A stretch of 64,000 nucleotides of DNA, taken from NCBI GenBank assembly GCA_014706295.1, contig JACSVZ010000022.1, positions 11,612,830-11,676,829 of the forward strand, written 5' to 3'. The notes beneath the pieces were generated by a model, which ran no database searches, was not told the origin of the DNA, and saw nothing but the letters and a program-made list of their open reading frames with translations. Position numbers and translations under genes: made by a program. This stretch comes from Lycocorax pyrrhopterus obiensis. Taxonomy: Eukaryota > Chordata > Aves > Passeriformes > Paradisaeidae. The first letter of the stretch is position 1, and every line of letters starts with the position of its first letter. Shown in pieces: positions 27,801 through 41,016 of this stretch.

Positions 27801-30420
27801 GCACAAGCTACAATTTCTCATGATAATAAAATAGTTCATTAGCATAAGTCCATCAAGAGCAGATTTTAAAAATAATTGGTTTAGATTTTGAGCTAACATC
27901 TGCTTTGATTATTAGCTCTTGGACACTTCGGTTTTAATTGGACAATTTAAAGAAAATGTTATCCTGTGCCTCCGGTCTTCCTTCAATAGAAAATTTCTTT
28001 TTAAAGAAGATTTCTGTGAAAGTTTGCCTTTCTGTAAAGAAATGTGTGTGGGTAAAAAAGTCTGTAATAACAGCAGTTACAGCTATTCTTAACTGTAATG
28101 GTGGCCAGAGCACAAAATTAAAAGAAAGTGAAATTGGGTAGTATTTTTGAAAGGAATAATTCCCATCCTCTAGATCTGAGCACAACGCCCTGGAGGAACC
28201 AAGCATCTTGCAAATCACAGTTTCTTCAGGTGCTGGAGATGCTGTTCCACCTGGGGTTGTATATTTTCAAGTGACACTCAGGGACATTTTTCAGGGGTCC
28301 CAGCCCAGGAGCTGTGCAGCTGCCTGCTCCGATGGGCTGTGCTGGCAGAAAACCCATCACTGTCTGCAGAGCCAGGGACAGAGAGACAGGCTGAGCTGCT
28401 AGAAACGGCCCATGAAGTTTTCTGTTACAGAGAATGGATCACATGCACAGAACACCAATTCAGAGAGCTGGAAATACACAGCAGATGGAAGAGACCTGTT
28501 TGTGCCAGAGCAGAACTTGGCAAGGGGTGGCTGAAACTGTTGAGGTAACATCAGCTTCTGTTTCCTTGGAAAGCTCTGTGAAATTTTCTTTTTAACCTGA
28601 AATCCTGTTGCAAAAAAAATTGTGAGCAAAACAGATTTTACAGCACATGAGGGAGAAGTATCAGATCACAGGCTGAGACAAGACCCTTGAATCTTCTTCT
28701 GCCAAAACAACGTCAGACCTGGCCCATCCCTGGTGCTTCTCCTCCTGTTTTTCAAACTCCAGCCCTCGGCATTGCCAGACATCTCTTGTTCTGCTTTTCA
28801 GCAAGTCTGTATCATGTTCTCAAATCATCCTCTCACTGTCTCCAGAAGCTTGGCCCATCTTCTCCCTAGTTCTGCTGTTGCAATCCCACTTTGAGACCCC
28901 CCCTCTTCCCAGGCTTCCCACAAAGGTCTCTCACAGGAGGTCAGAGCTCCCCCAGGTCACTGCTCCCATGGAAATGATTAGAGAACCGTTCCAGACAACT
29001 TTTCCCATCCCAGCCCAGGTTACTGGAAATAGCAGCCTGCCCACATTTGGACAACTTGCCTGATATGAGGCAGACGAAGCCTCTAAAACGCTTTCCCTGA
29101 CATTCAGAGCTGCTATTTTTTAATGCAAACTGTTGCCTTGGTATTTGCATTTGAAATGGGTTTGCATTTCCTTAACTCTGGTGCCACCCCCTCGGCAGCA
29201 TGAGAGACTCTGTAGTTTTACAGGAGCATTTGAGGCACCAGGTTGTCCCTGAGAGCTTTGCTCGTGTCCCCAGGACGTGCAGTCCTTGAAACACCTCACT
29301 AAAAGGATGCTGCTGCCCTTGGCACAGCCAAGAGTCATCCCAACAGGCAAATCCCCGTCCTCAGAAACCAGTGGGAAAAGGACCAGCTCTAGCACATTCT
29401 GTATTCCAATTCTCTTTTTTTTCCCTTCATGATTTTGTGACTTAGAAGCTGCAATCAAACCATTTTGTTTTCTCAAAGGCATTTTAGAACAGCTGGTCAT
29501 TCAGCATGGATCAGCTTCTGCAGAACAGTATATCCTACAGGAAGAATAAGACGTAGTGTGGATGATCAAACAGTTAAAATCTCCTTTGCCTGGAAGCAGA
29601 ACACCCTGAATATCAAGCAGAAATGAAAGATGATACGTTGGGTCTTCTTCATATCAAGTTTTTTCCAGAATTTTTTAAAATTTGAAATTCTAATCGAATT
29701 ATTGACAGGTAAGGGAGGGTAGGTGCTACTGCCAGGTAAAAATATATTTATGCTGAAAACTCTCCTAGCTTCTGGCAGTTGAGGTTAAGATTAGTTAAAG
29801 CCTAGCTAGAAAAACATGGAGTCACACAGACTTCAGTGTGGGAATATCCTGGGCTGTGAAATTTTCTAAAGGGACAGCGTATCTCTGGAATTTTGTACAC
29901 CAGCAATTGCCTGAAAGCAGAATTCTGCTTAAATGTGGAAGGATTTGATGGCACAGAGCCTGCCATCCTTGCTCTAACATGATGACAGATTAGAAAGACG
30001 GAAAGTTAAAAGGGTATTTCATCACTCTCTTTTTAAGGGGTGTTTACTGCAATCGCTAAAACCTGCACAGAGCCTCACTTAAAAAAAATGCTGGGATCAA
30101 CCCCAAGTTTTTAACGTGGGTGTTCAGTGCAGATTGAAAGAGAAGTGAACGGATTGAGCGCCAAGCATGAGCACATTTCTCAGGAGAATGAATCAATTCC
30201 AATACACTCAGGGTGAAGGAGGAATTTCATGCTTTGGTAACTTTTCCTGACACTGTAATTTATATGGGCCCTGCCTGTGTAAGTGCTGATCTGAGTGTTT
30301 TTCCTGAGGAAAACGCAGCTCATTTTCCCCGTGTGACACCATGAAGGGCTGTAAGCTGGAGGAACCTCTGGGTGCCTCCCGCTCCATCCCCCTCTCCAAG
30401 CAGGGAGGACAACGGTGTTA

Positions 30421-30456
30421 GACCCAGCTTTGAAGCCAGACCCAGCTTTGAAGTCA
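30421..30456. repeat. Tandem duplication of an 18-mer
   Basis: GACCCAGCTTTGAAGCCA (30421-30438) is followed directly by GACCCAGCTTTGAAGTCA (30439-30456), one mismatch. It abuts a CR1 fragment. Confidence 0.85.
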
Positions 30457-30463
30457 GACCAGT

Positions 30464-30545
30464 CTGCTCAGGCCATCTTGCAATCCATTTTTGAATGTCT
30501 CGAGGGATGGACACCTCACAGCCTCCAAAGGAAACCTGCAGGGGA
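30464..30545 (-). mobile_element. CR1 LINE fragment (degraded)
   Basis: The + strand segment GCTCAGGCC...CCATTTTTGAATGTCT followed by GAGGGATGGACACCTCACAG and CCTC follows the antisense CR1 pattern (close to TTTTGAATATCTCCAAGGATGG in CR1 copies). Diverged and truncated. Confidence 0.65.
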
Positions 30546-31129
30546 AGCCTGAAGCTGAACAGCAGAAGGGTTGACACAATTTTGACTCTCTGCTGCTGAC
30601 CCAGTGGTGGGCTGTTCTTATCAAAATAGAGTCCTTACCAAAACAGAGACAGCACTCAGTTATCTAAACTCGACAGACCCACAGACAAGTGCTGCACTTG
30701 TGCAGTTTCTCTGCCAAACCATGTAAGCACATAATCAACTGAAATCAACTTATGGCATGACAAGTTTAAGCTCAGCAGAGGAGAGAAGAAAACCTTGCCT
30801 GTGCTTTCATCCCTTTGGATGGTGAAATGTATTTGCTTAAGTTTCCTCATTAAATCAAACTTGGCCATATTATCTGGCACTCTGGGCCAGTCCACGCTGA
30901 CGTGGATTATGGGAACAAATTGGGGGTCTCCCCTCTGTCCTTCCCTTTTCCTCTCTGCACAGTCAAGTTGCCTTACAGGAGACTAAACACCAAGGATGTT
31001 TCTTCCAATGCTATTCAGACATGAATCTCAGGTGACATATATTTATTCACCCAACTTCTCTGTTTTAAAACTGGTGAAATTCAGCATGTGCTGACTTTAT
31101 GAGTAATCTCCAGATCACAGCAGTATTGG

Positions 31130-31225
31130 CTGGAGAGTGCTCCTGGAAGCCTCTAATCCAACCTCCAGCTTGAAGCAGGACTAATGCCAACACTTGATCA
31201 GGCCAGACATGGCCAGAAATCCCTG
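31130..31225 (-). mobile_element. CR1 LINE fragment (old)
   Basis: GGAAGCCTCTAATCCAACCT, then CCAGCTTGAAGCAGGACTAA and the AACACTTGATCAGGCC region resemble an older antisense CR1 subfamily body. Divergence is high, so the boundaries are approximate. Confidence 0.55.
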
Positions 31226-31644
31226 ACCTTGTGGATTTTATCTCTGCCCTTCACACTGTCCTATTTTTCCCTATTTTTCTCACTCAGTTAGTATTTCTAT
31301 TATTCTGTCTCCAAGAACCCCCAGCTGCCATCATGCACCACTGTGCAGAAAGATGCACAGATACAAAATGGATGTGATTTGCCTGAAAAGTGTCGAACTA
31401 AGCAAGAAACAGCAGTGTCTTTATTTTGCAGTTGGAGACACGCAGAGGTGCAGATCTGCCTTAGGGCACATGAAGGGCAGAGGGGACACAAGAAAAAGGA
31501 ATATTGTGACAAGTGAGGCCTGAGCTTGTGTCTCAGAGCACAGAGAGACAGGCTGGTGGGTGTGATGGATGGGGAGTGAGAACAGCAAAGTGTCAAGAAC
31601 TCAGTAACCTGATGCCTGGAACAAATTGGCTTTCCAGAGTTCAA

Positions 31645-31810
31645 AATCACAGAATCACAGAATGGTTTGGGTTGAAAAGGACCTTAAAGCTCATCTCATT
31701 CCACCGCCCTGCCATGGGCAGGGACACCTTCCTCTATCCCAGGTTGCTCCAAGCCCCATGCAACCTGAACTAATACCCTTCCAGGGATGGGGCATCCCAA
31801 GACTCATCTC
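31645..31810 (-). mobile_element. CR1 LINE 3'-end fragment
   Basis: Starts AATCACAGAATCACAGAATG, continues GGTTTGGGTTGAAAAGGACC, GCCCTGCCATGGGCAGGGAC and CTTCCAGGGATGGGGCATCC. This is an unmistakable antisense CR1 3' region and the best preserved copy in the window. Dead copy without coding capacity. Confidence 0.92.
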
Positions 31811-34800
31811 TTGCTATTTTTATTGCCTAGACCCCAGCCCAAATTTTATCCAAAGCAAGAAAATCTCATTTGCCTCCTAATCATTTCCCACCACAAGAGC
31901 ATCCTCAGGAGGGGCAGTTCTTGCTGATCTTCAGAGTTCTGTCATCTTGCAGCAGCTCATGATTTACTCCCCAAGAACACCTCACAATCAGAGACTGCAG
32001 GACCTGAGCCTGTAATCTATTCTGGGAAAGGAATCCATCTTCATTAACTCTGGAAGAAGTCATGTGCATCCAAAGTGCTACGTTAATAATAACCAGTCCC
32101 ACATTTGATTAAAATGGGGGCACGAGTCCAACGCTCATTAAAAGCAAGGGCCCAAATCCCATAAACACTCCTGGTACCTTAATTACAATAGAACAGAGAA
32201 AAGATAGCAGTCAGTCATGTACTTTCTGACAGGCAGCTGCTCTGTATTACAAGGGCATAGGGAATACAGATCTTATTGGAATGCATCGAGAAACAGCAGC
32301 CCTCAAAAGAGCCCGAAGAAAATGTCTACCATATTTTAATGATTTTTTTCCATCTAATTTTCCACTTAAACAAGACAGCAGTATCAGTTTGCAATCAGCT
32401 GGGACTCTGGCACTAGCTCCCAGTGCTTCCTTATCACATTTACAACAGCTCTTCCACGCAGCGTGGCTGGAATTAGCATTCAGGACCAGCAGCAGGGCAG
32501 GCTCTCGAGCCAAGCACCTGTAGACGATAGAAATTAAAATCAGGAGCCAGAGCTGAAAGCCAGATCTCACATACAAGCAACCCAAGTCTCCAGAGATGTA
32601 GTAAAGACCGGAGGATTTCACGCTGCATTGAGCACGAATGGAGCCTGATTTCTAGGACCAAATCTGTTCTTATTAAAGGCATACAGAGCACGGATAACAC
32701 GTGAGGTAGGATTTGGGACTGGGGGCTCTGCTTTGCCACAGATTAATCTTGGTCAATCACTTTGCTTCTCTGTCCCTCAGCTCCCTGTAAAACGAAAATG
32801 GCAGTTTTCCTCCATCCACCCTTCAGCCTGTGAGATGCTGAGACCTTCTGGGCAGGAGCCAGTGGAGGAAATACGCTGCAGAGTTGCTTGGATAAACTGT
32901 TCAAATGTTCATTTGAGAGGAAAAAAATCCCACCAAGAAAAAATTAAAAAGCACAGACACCCTCTTTCACCCATTAAAATGCACACAGATATGGAAGAGG
33001 AAACCTGCCTGCACTGAGGGCTTGGGGACAGTTCCTGGCTGAGGTGACTCTGCTCTGTTTCTGACTGTGCACTGAGTTACCTGAACACACAAAGCCTCTG
33101 TGCTTGTCCCCCCAGCCTTGTCTGCTCACGCAGCCCAATCCAGCAGAACACTTATCTGCTGCAGGCAGGCAGCTCTGCACGGCTCCCAGGTCTTTTTGTG
33201 CCTCCCCTCTCTCTCTTTGGAGGAGCGACGCTGATCTCCCTCATCACGCCTCTGGTCACTGACAGCTCCCAAGTGGGGCTCCACTATCACTGGCTCCAGC
33301 TGGAGTTGCTGCCTCTCCATCCTACAGTGCCCCACCTGGGTGCTGTCAGCACCTCGAACGTTTTCTTTAAACACACACTGAAAAAAAACCAACCCCAAAA
33401 GTAAGATTTTCTTCAATTCACGGCCATTTTTACAGTGCCGTAGACCATGAAAAGGTAAAGACCACCATCACCTTGTAAACAGTCCAAGGGCAAGGTGAAA
33501 GCCTGGCTGCACTCCCCTCTTAGAGGCAGGAGCTGCCTGCTCCCAGTGTTTTAGCTGGGCACACGCCTGGGGAGAGGTGGGGATACAGCTTTTCTCCCAA
33601 AAAACTGAGCTGTGATTTGGTCTGTGCCCTGGGAAAGGAGCTCAGAGGATTCTGTGCAGGCAATGTCTTTTGTTTTCTTTGCCTGCCCTCTTTCTAACTG
33701 AGGTTACACACCATAATAGAGATTTTCTGCTGACCCCCAGGTTCTGGGAGGCAGAGCCTGGCTGTGGAGACGTTCCTTTGTGGGTTTGGGCCGTACATCC
33801 CAGGTGCCTGTTACCATCTCAGGCACGGGGAAGGAGGATGGGGTGGGCTCCTTGCATTCAGGTCATGGCACTCAGGTCCTGACCCCTCAAGCTGACCCAA
33901 ACGAAGCCTCTCCTGAGCTGGTGGAGCCAGACTTTCAGATGTTCACAGGTTACAGGCACTCACGGAGGTGAGAAGTGTTTTGTAGCACAAAGACCCAAAC
34001 CCTGTCTGGGAAAAGTGAGGCAGGACCCATCTTTGGGCTGAAAGACAGACGCATTAATCTTCTCCTCACACCTTCCCAAGCAGGACTGAAGTGTTTGCCA
34101 ACCCTTAGTTTATATGAGGTAGATGGGAGTCTGGAAAAAACAAGATTATATTCCCTGAGCACTACAGAGAGAAGCGGCAACAGTTCCATGCAACAAACCC
34201 AGCTCTGCCTTTCCCGGGCATCCAGCCAGGGGAGGGGACACGAGATTTGGCTCTACCAAAAGCAGCAAAGGGACTGTCCCCATCCTTATCCCCATCCCTG
34301 TCCCCAGGACAGCCCTGCCTGGCCGTCCCTGCCATCTCACCCTCGGCCACTCCACAAGAACACTACAGCAGCTCTCTCCTTCAGAAACACTAAATCTGTG
34401 TTCTGCTTCTCCCTGGGGTCGTCTTTTCATTCCAGATGGCACGTGATTAGAGTCCTAATCGGCGATTAGCTTATCAGCAGCATCCCTAAGCACTGACCAA
34501 CCCGTAACAACAGAAAGCAAAAGGGAATTAAGGAACAGCGGATTGCCTTGTTTAGCTTAGAAGGGTTTGCAGGAAGCAATTAACTGGAATCCTCTTGATT
34601 GGTATTTTGTGGAGAAGGATGCTCCTATTGACACCTTGGAGGAAAACCTATTATGGGAAGGAGAGTTAGAATGTGAAGGGAAAATATATGGAAAATGAAT
34701 GGAGCTCATTCTTTAACCTTAAGCAAAGAAAACAACAACAAAAAAGTGAAATGTTATTTGTGCCCAGGCACTATTCCCACCTCCACGGGCTCTGAGTCAC

Positions 34801-37800
34801 TCTGACATGAACAATCCAGGGTGTATCAAAACCTCATTTGGCTCCAGCAAGATCTGTCAGTCACATCCAGAGGTGGCAAAAAAGCAGCTGAATTCCATGA
34901 TTTTCACTGGAATGATGCTGATTTGCATCCCCTCTGATGATCTGGCTCTATCTCTGCCAGGAGTGACACAGAAAGGGGCTGGAACAGTTGAGGTGATCAA
35001 AATAATACCTTAAGAAAGTTGGAAATCAGGTAACACATCAAAATAAAATGAGAAGCTAAGGAGACATTTAGGGAGGCAGAGGAGAGGGAGAGCATCCCAC
35101 CCTGAAAGGCTACAAATGAAGGAGCTGAATTACAGAGCCAGATATAAACCTGGTTTGGATGTGATTCATTCAACAGGGGAAAACCCACTGCATTAAAATA
35201 AAATATAGAAACTTGCTCAATGCTTGGAGAACCACTGGACACATGGTGTCTGACACCTTTGTGATGAGCAGGAGTTCTTCCCCCAAATGTGCCATTGAAA
35301 TTAAATTCAGAAGTGAGCTCTAGAGTCCTTCCAGAAACGGCCTTGTGCTATATTCAGCTTGGGAAGTGAAATGGAAAAAAACATTCCTCTGTTTTTCATT
35401 ATGGGTTTTTATTTTCTTCTCCACCCCACTGTTATTTTGGCATAGTTCATGTTCCAGAGGTCACCAAATGTGTCCTCAGGTCCTGTGGACTTATCCCAGG
35501 CTCTACTGCTCCCCTGATTGTTCCACATGACAGTGCTGTGTGTGGGAACTGGCAAGCTCTTTCTGGAGGCAGCACTGCAAGGATAAACATTTCCCCTCAC
35601 CAATTACTTCCTCCTCATTACAACTTGGAAATCTATTTATCGCCCAATTGTCCATCTTCAGCCAGGCTACATTCAGAATCACCCCTTGCTGCCCTTTTCT
35701 AAATATGAAATCACTCCTGCTATAGCTTGAAATTAATTTGATTTTCCCGTATTACAGAAAGTAATCTAAAATTTGGCACAATCTGAGGCTTCTCCCTCCC
35801 TCTCCCCTTGTTGGATCTTGTTAAAATAATAATAAAAGTAAGTGAAATCTTAGGCTGCTTTTGAAAGATATAATTGATTGGTGCAACCCAGGTCCTTTGA
35901 AGCACCAAAGGAAGCTCTTTATTACACAGAGCTGGCTGGTTCTCAGTGTGTCAGACAAGTTCTCCAGGTGGGATGAATGAATTCATGTGATATTTTATTC
36001 ACACCTGGCTGTGCTGAGGCAGAACTGATAACACAGCACTGCTCAGAGGGTGGGAGGTGGCACAGCTCAGTTTGAGCCTCTCAGACTTTTGCTCAGCCCC
36101 TCCTGGGCAGGCTGTGCCCTCAGCCCTGGCCAGGCAGGTTCATGTTTCATTTGTCACCAGAACAGTCTATAAATAGGACCCTTGGCTAACCCTTAGATGG
36201 CAGATCCTGGACTCTTTCCCAGCCTCTGTATGTGACAGAGCAGCTCTAGGTCAGGAATTGGTAGTGCCCTGTCCCTGAAGGATGTTGTTGGGTCAGTTTT
36301 GCCAGGATAGAAAATTTAAGGTTGGAGTTATAAGATCTTTCACATTTTGGACACCCTGGGAAGCAGGTTTCCTCACTCTAATCGATATTTTAGATATGAT
36401 TATATTTATAATGCTCTATTATTTGTATTTTAAAAAGTGCAGCAAGGTTGCAAAGTGACCTCCATTCCACTGCCCAGTTTCCATGGTGCTTTCAAAGAAC
36501 AATCTGACAAATCTTGCCACTGTGGCTTGGGTTATTTACTCAAAAAACAGCCTTTTGGCATCTGAAAGGAGAAGTCAAAAGTGAAAAGTGTGAAAAGTGG
36601 AAGGCAGCTGATAGGCCAAGAAATTTGTCTCACTGTTTTTCCTTCCTGGAGACAGGGTGAAGACTCGCACACAGGCTTAGAATCTCCCTGGGTCCTCCTG
36701 GTTGAAACCAAGAGGAATTGTTAGCACTGAATGGGAGTTTTGGGAGGAAGGATTGCCTGATTTTGAAAATCCCATACACTTTTTAAAATTTTATTTTTAT
36801 TATTGTTTTAAATAAAAGTAGTGGGAGATCCCAGTGAGAAACTGCTCAACAAGAAGGACACGAGAAGGGTGGGTGTGTTCTATGGGGAGTGGTTTGCTTT
36901 AATTATCAAACCTCAGATGAAGCTCCATGTTTCACGTATTAGCAAAAGCTGGATTCTCCATCTTGCAGCAGGGACTTGGTTGTGACTAAGTGAACCAAAA
37001 CTTCAGCAAACCTCCCCCTTTTCCAACAGTAACTTCATGGTGAAATTCCACCCTGAGCCAACCCCCAGCTCAGAGTGTGCTTTGCATTGACATCTCCTGT
37101 TGGCAAAAGAAAGGAGGAAGAAAGGAGTAATCTGAACTGGAACACTTTGTATGAGTCTATTAATGTTTGATTTCTGGTGCTCAGAAAGAAGACGTTAATA
37201 ATGCATCATTGCTGAAGGCTCTGCACAACCTGGGGACAAGGACAGCAGGGTGACAACTAAAGCAGTGAGGCACAAGAGTGACTCCAGAACCAGAGACATC
37301 TACCAGGACGTTTCCATCATGCCAGTTGCTCTTAAACCACAGAAATGACAGAGACTGTGAAGATCTGTGGTACAATTTAGTGTAGGTGCAATCACCTCTT
37401 CTACTGTGTGCATTTCCCTTACAGAATGTGGCATCTCGGGGGGTACCAAGCAACACATTGCCAACCCTGTGACTATATTTAAATGTTTAATGCAAACATC
37501 ACCTTACTGAAAAGATGGCAAAAACCTCCCAATTCTCTCCAAAAAAACCCTCACAAGCTGGCTGTGTTTGTGATATTTGTTAAACAAATATTAGTGAGAA
37601 GGATGTCATGATCTAGCTCAGCCCAGTTTGTAAATAGTTTCTCTCAATGTCTCCCTCCTACACCAAGACAGAGGAAAGCTGGATTTAGAGTCCCTACTCC
37701 TTTCTGTGGATAGGTTTTTGAGGGTAAACCCCATGAAGTTTCTTAAAAATATTCAGTGTATTTAAGTGTGTTTAATAACTGCCTGTGAAACCTAAAGTAA

Positions 37801-40150
37801 GAGACAAAGAACCATTTTCTCTGCCTGGGTAAAGCTAACCAAAATATAAGATGCATCTGCATTACAGACTCTTAAATGAGAATCACCCAAGGAAAAGAAT
37901 ATGACCTTAAATTTAGAACTTTGTCTAACGAAAGCTGGTTTCTAAGAAGGGCATTATTACACTCTGTGAGAAACGATATCAGTGCATTCTTCTCTTCTCC
38001 AGCAAGACTGACAGTGCCCCTGGTCAATGCCATTAGACTGAGGCTCCTGGAAGTCTTTGAAATGTTTTTCTTCCAGAATGAAAGGGAATGAGTCAGATCA
38101 AAGTTGAATAATGCAGGCTAAAAAGCCCCTCTTTTCCTCTTCCACTTCCTAATTAAGATGAGTGTGTAATCTCCATGAAGGCAGAGGTTCAGCAAAACCA
38201 GGGAATGGAAGTGCTGCAAATAAAGAGCCAGAACCTTTCTTCATTAATTGAACCTTTTCAAGTAGGCTCCACAATCCATGAAGAGACAAATCATCCTCCA
38301 GGACAGGGGGAGTAGGAAGAGGGGATTGCTAAAGACAAAAGCAGGAGGAAGAGAAAGGGGAAAACACGCATTCTGAATCATGTTTTTGAGTAAATTTCCA
38401 ATTCTCTTTATCAGCCTGTACATGCTGTCCAGCTCTATGTGGCCTGAGATTGGTGACATTCTCCCTAATTATCATCTTGAAGACCAAACCCAGCCATTCC
38501 CAGAGCGTGGCTTTAGAGCAGCCTTTGAAGGAAATAACACTGACTCATTTTGGGAGAGTTTAGGGGTTCTGAACATGAATATGATCATTTCTTCCAGAGC
38601 AAACCCAGTTAACACTGAGCAGCTGAACAGGCAGAAGGCCTTAGCTGCTTCCTTTTTTTGCTGCCAAAATAAAGACAGTGTTGGGTGCTGGGGACCCGCC
38701 TGGCTCTGCCTGAAGGGTTTTCCTGTTTGGTCTCTTCTTGCTTAGCAGAACAACTCATCACAGCAAAGCAGAGCATCCCAGGGACTGCTCAAACCAGGCC
38801 TGGCCTCTGCCTGGCTCAGGGCACAGACAAGCAACAAAACTATGGTTTGTGATAGTTTAGTTAAGTATGGATTTAGTGCTTTTGTGCTGCTGTCTCAAAT
38901 CACTGACACCGTGTCACATCCCATCCCCTGCACAAAAACGCACCGTCTCCTCTGCTCCAGGCATCTGGCCAGCATTAAACGGTGGCCAGTGGGAGTGAGG
39001 TGAGCCAAGAGGATAAATAATTATCCCTTGGTGTGGTGAGATGCTCTGGGGGAGGGGAGGAAGAGATTAAAATAATCTTTTTGGAAAATGGATCAAAAAG
39101 CTCTAAGCAGAGATTATCCACAACCCAAGCCAGGCCCAACGCCGTACCTTCCATAAATAAAAAAACCAGCCCAGTAAAATGAAAAGTCAGAAGATTGACA
39201 TAAACCCCACGGAAATGCGTGGCTGTCTCCCTGCCTGGCTGTTTGGACCTAACAGCAGCAGAATGACAACAGACAGATTAGACCCAGCAGGGCGCCTGTG
39301 GAATCTGTTCCGCTAATCGCCTCCTCCCACGGGCTTATTATTATCTCGTGTGGCTAAAATCAGCTTGGTCCCACTATATCCCTACAGAGGGAACCAAGAG
39401 GATCTAGTAGGGCCTTTCCTCTTTTCCCACTGGTGATAGGTGAGGGCAATCCATCTCTATAGGATGCCAAGAGCACGGAGAATGCACAAAGATAATCAGT
39501 AGATTGTTTCGTGATTGCCAAATTCATAGTAACAGTGGGTTCTGATACTTCCTTCAGGATAAAAGAAAAAATCCACAGAGAAAGTTTACCTGTCTCCAGA
39601 ATTTACCTGTCTCCAGAACTGATGCTGGGGAGCCCCAGCGGAAGCAGGAAGGCATATGGGGACACAGAGCTGGGCAGTGTGAATTTGTGGGGACAGGCAG
39701 AAGGTGAAAAGGTTTTTGTTTACTGGGAATATCATTAGGGAAGCCTCCCACGCTCTTGTTCCACAAAGAAATCCCAATATCTGTAAAGTGAGGCTGGTGG
39801 TCACTCCTGAGTTCTCTCATCCCAGAGAGAGTGAATGGAGCAGTTCAGAGACGTTGGAGGTGGAAGAGAAAAGCAAAAATGTTACGTTTTGCCTCCAGTT
39901 TCAAGTTTCCCAAGAAAAAGGATAAATATTTCATGACTCCTTTTGCTTAAAATAAAACACTGTGAGTCAGAGAGAAACTGGCAGCCAGATCAAGTGGGCA
40001 ATGCTGAAAGATGCAGCCGGTTGTCTTCAAGCTGAAATGCCATGGCATGAAGTGATGGATAGAGGATGCTGGAGTCGAACTGACAAGTGACCGTTCAGGA
40101 ACACTTAGCTGGAAGCTCAAAGTGCTGCAGTTTCTGTTTATAATATGATT
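31811..40150. other. Intergenic stretch without supported genes
   Basis: I see no gene, RNA gene or clear interspersed repeat. Minor features are a two-copy CCCCATCC-type 12-mer repeat at 34278-34305, an inverted repeat GGTGCTGTCAGCACC near 33337, and a perfect 17-bp tandem duplication at 39585-39618. Sequence near 35700-36850 is AT-rich. Confidence 0.55.
39585..39618. repeat. Perfect tandem duplication of a 17-mer
   Basis: TTTACCTGTCTCCAGAA occurs twice in direct succession (39585-39601 and 39602-39618) with no mismatch, which suggests a recent slippage or duplication event. Confidence 0.9.
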
Positions 40151-40931
40151 ATGTTTCAAGTTACACAAAGGGAATGGGCAAAGCCCTGGGAAATCTTTGC
40201 ATGCACGTGGTAGGCAAGAGCAATAGAGGAGCTGCTTTTTGTCTGGCCTCTGCTCCATCCAGGCAGAGGGAAACAAAGCTAAAAGTTAATTTTATTTTGT
40301 TGGTTCGTTTCTCCTCCTTCTCATCTCGCTGCTTCACTGCTGTTTTCACTCGGAGGTATCACCTTGGAGGCACAGATGGAGTCCAAAGCCTGGGCAGCTC
40401 ATCTGCATCCCTTTCTTGAGGAGCAAACACGGCCCTTCTCCCGCGGCAGTGCTGAGTCATTATTTTGGCACAAAGGACGGTCTGTTCTGCAAAAGGAAAA
40501 CGGGTCTCGGAGGGGCACTTTTCAATGCTTTGTCACACACAGAATTTGTATAGACATGCGTGTAAACAGAAAGGCAGCGCAGGTCCCAGCAGGGGCGGAG
40601 AGGGAGCGGAACAAAAGCTCAGACGTCAGAAAGGATTTAGAGTGATCGGGAATGAAAGGAAGGACAATTTGAGGTGGGGAGAGGGAAGAGGAGAGGACGG
40701 AGGGGGGCAAATGTCGGGAAAGGTGGAAATAAAAGAAAGGGGAGGGACGGGGGAGGGGGAGGGCAGCCAGGCGAGAGAAAAAGAGATCGCAAAGTGATTA
40801 AGACAAGCAGGCAAAGGGCTGTGCTGGGGACGTGTGAGGAGGACCCGGCTTCAACAAAGAGCCCGGCAAGTCCAGCTGGACAGGTCCGACCTCCCTGGAG
40901 GCTCAGCCCAGCTGGTCCGCAGGTAGTACCA
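40151..40931. other. Purine-rich, moderately CpG-containing intergenic region
   Basis: From about 40570 to 40800 the + strand is dominated by G and A. It includes a G-quadruplex-type run and is followed by the minisatellite at 40932. Upstream parts contain scattered CpGs and an AGACGTCAG CRE-like site near 40619. It could be an unannotated promoter or enhancer, but no transcript is supported. Confidence 0.35.
40739..40763 (+). other. Predicted G-quadruplex motif
   Basis: G-runs at 40739-40742 (4), 40744-40746 (3), 40749-40753 (5), 40755-40759 (5) and 40761-40763 (3) are separated by loops of one or two bases. Short loops and five runs make this a strong quadruplex motif. Confidence 0.75.
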
Positions 40932-41016
40932 GGGTTTAGTGGCGTGCTGGGTTTAGTGATGTGCTGGGTTTACTGATGTGCTGGGTTTAGTGATGTGCTG
41001 GGTTTAGTGAGGTGCT
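40932..41016. repeat. Minisatellite: five copies of a 17-mer
   Basis: Five direct copies of GGGTTTAGTGATGTGCT (40932, 40949, 40966, 40983, 41000). Copy 1 has GC for AT in the middle, copy 3 has C for G, and copy 5 has GG for TG. No coding frame depends on it. Confidence 0.92.

Larger units (their letters stand above)
19064..30463. other. Intergenic stretch without supported genes
   Basis: It contains an isolated CpG cluster (20131-20174), a T-rich tract (about 20405-20435), CTCF-like motifs (23942-23954 and 24818-24831), a poly(A) run near 27090 and an AT-rich block with several homeodomain-type sites (about 27775-27960). An 18-bp duplication lies at 30421-30456. Open frames here lack recognisable protein features. 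Confidence 0.55.

Noticed and set aside
39285..39300. CCAGCAGGGCGCC as a CTCF site
   Set aside because: It lacks one G of the core, so the spacing is wrong.
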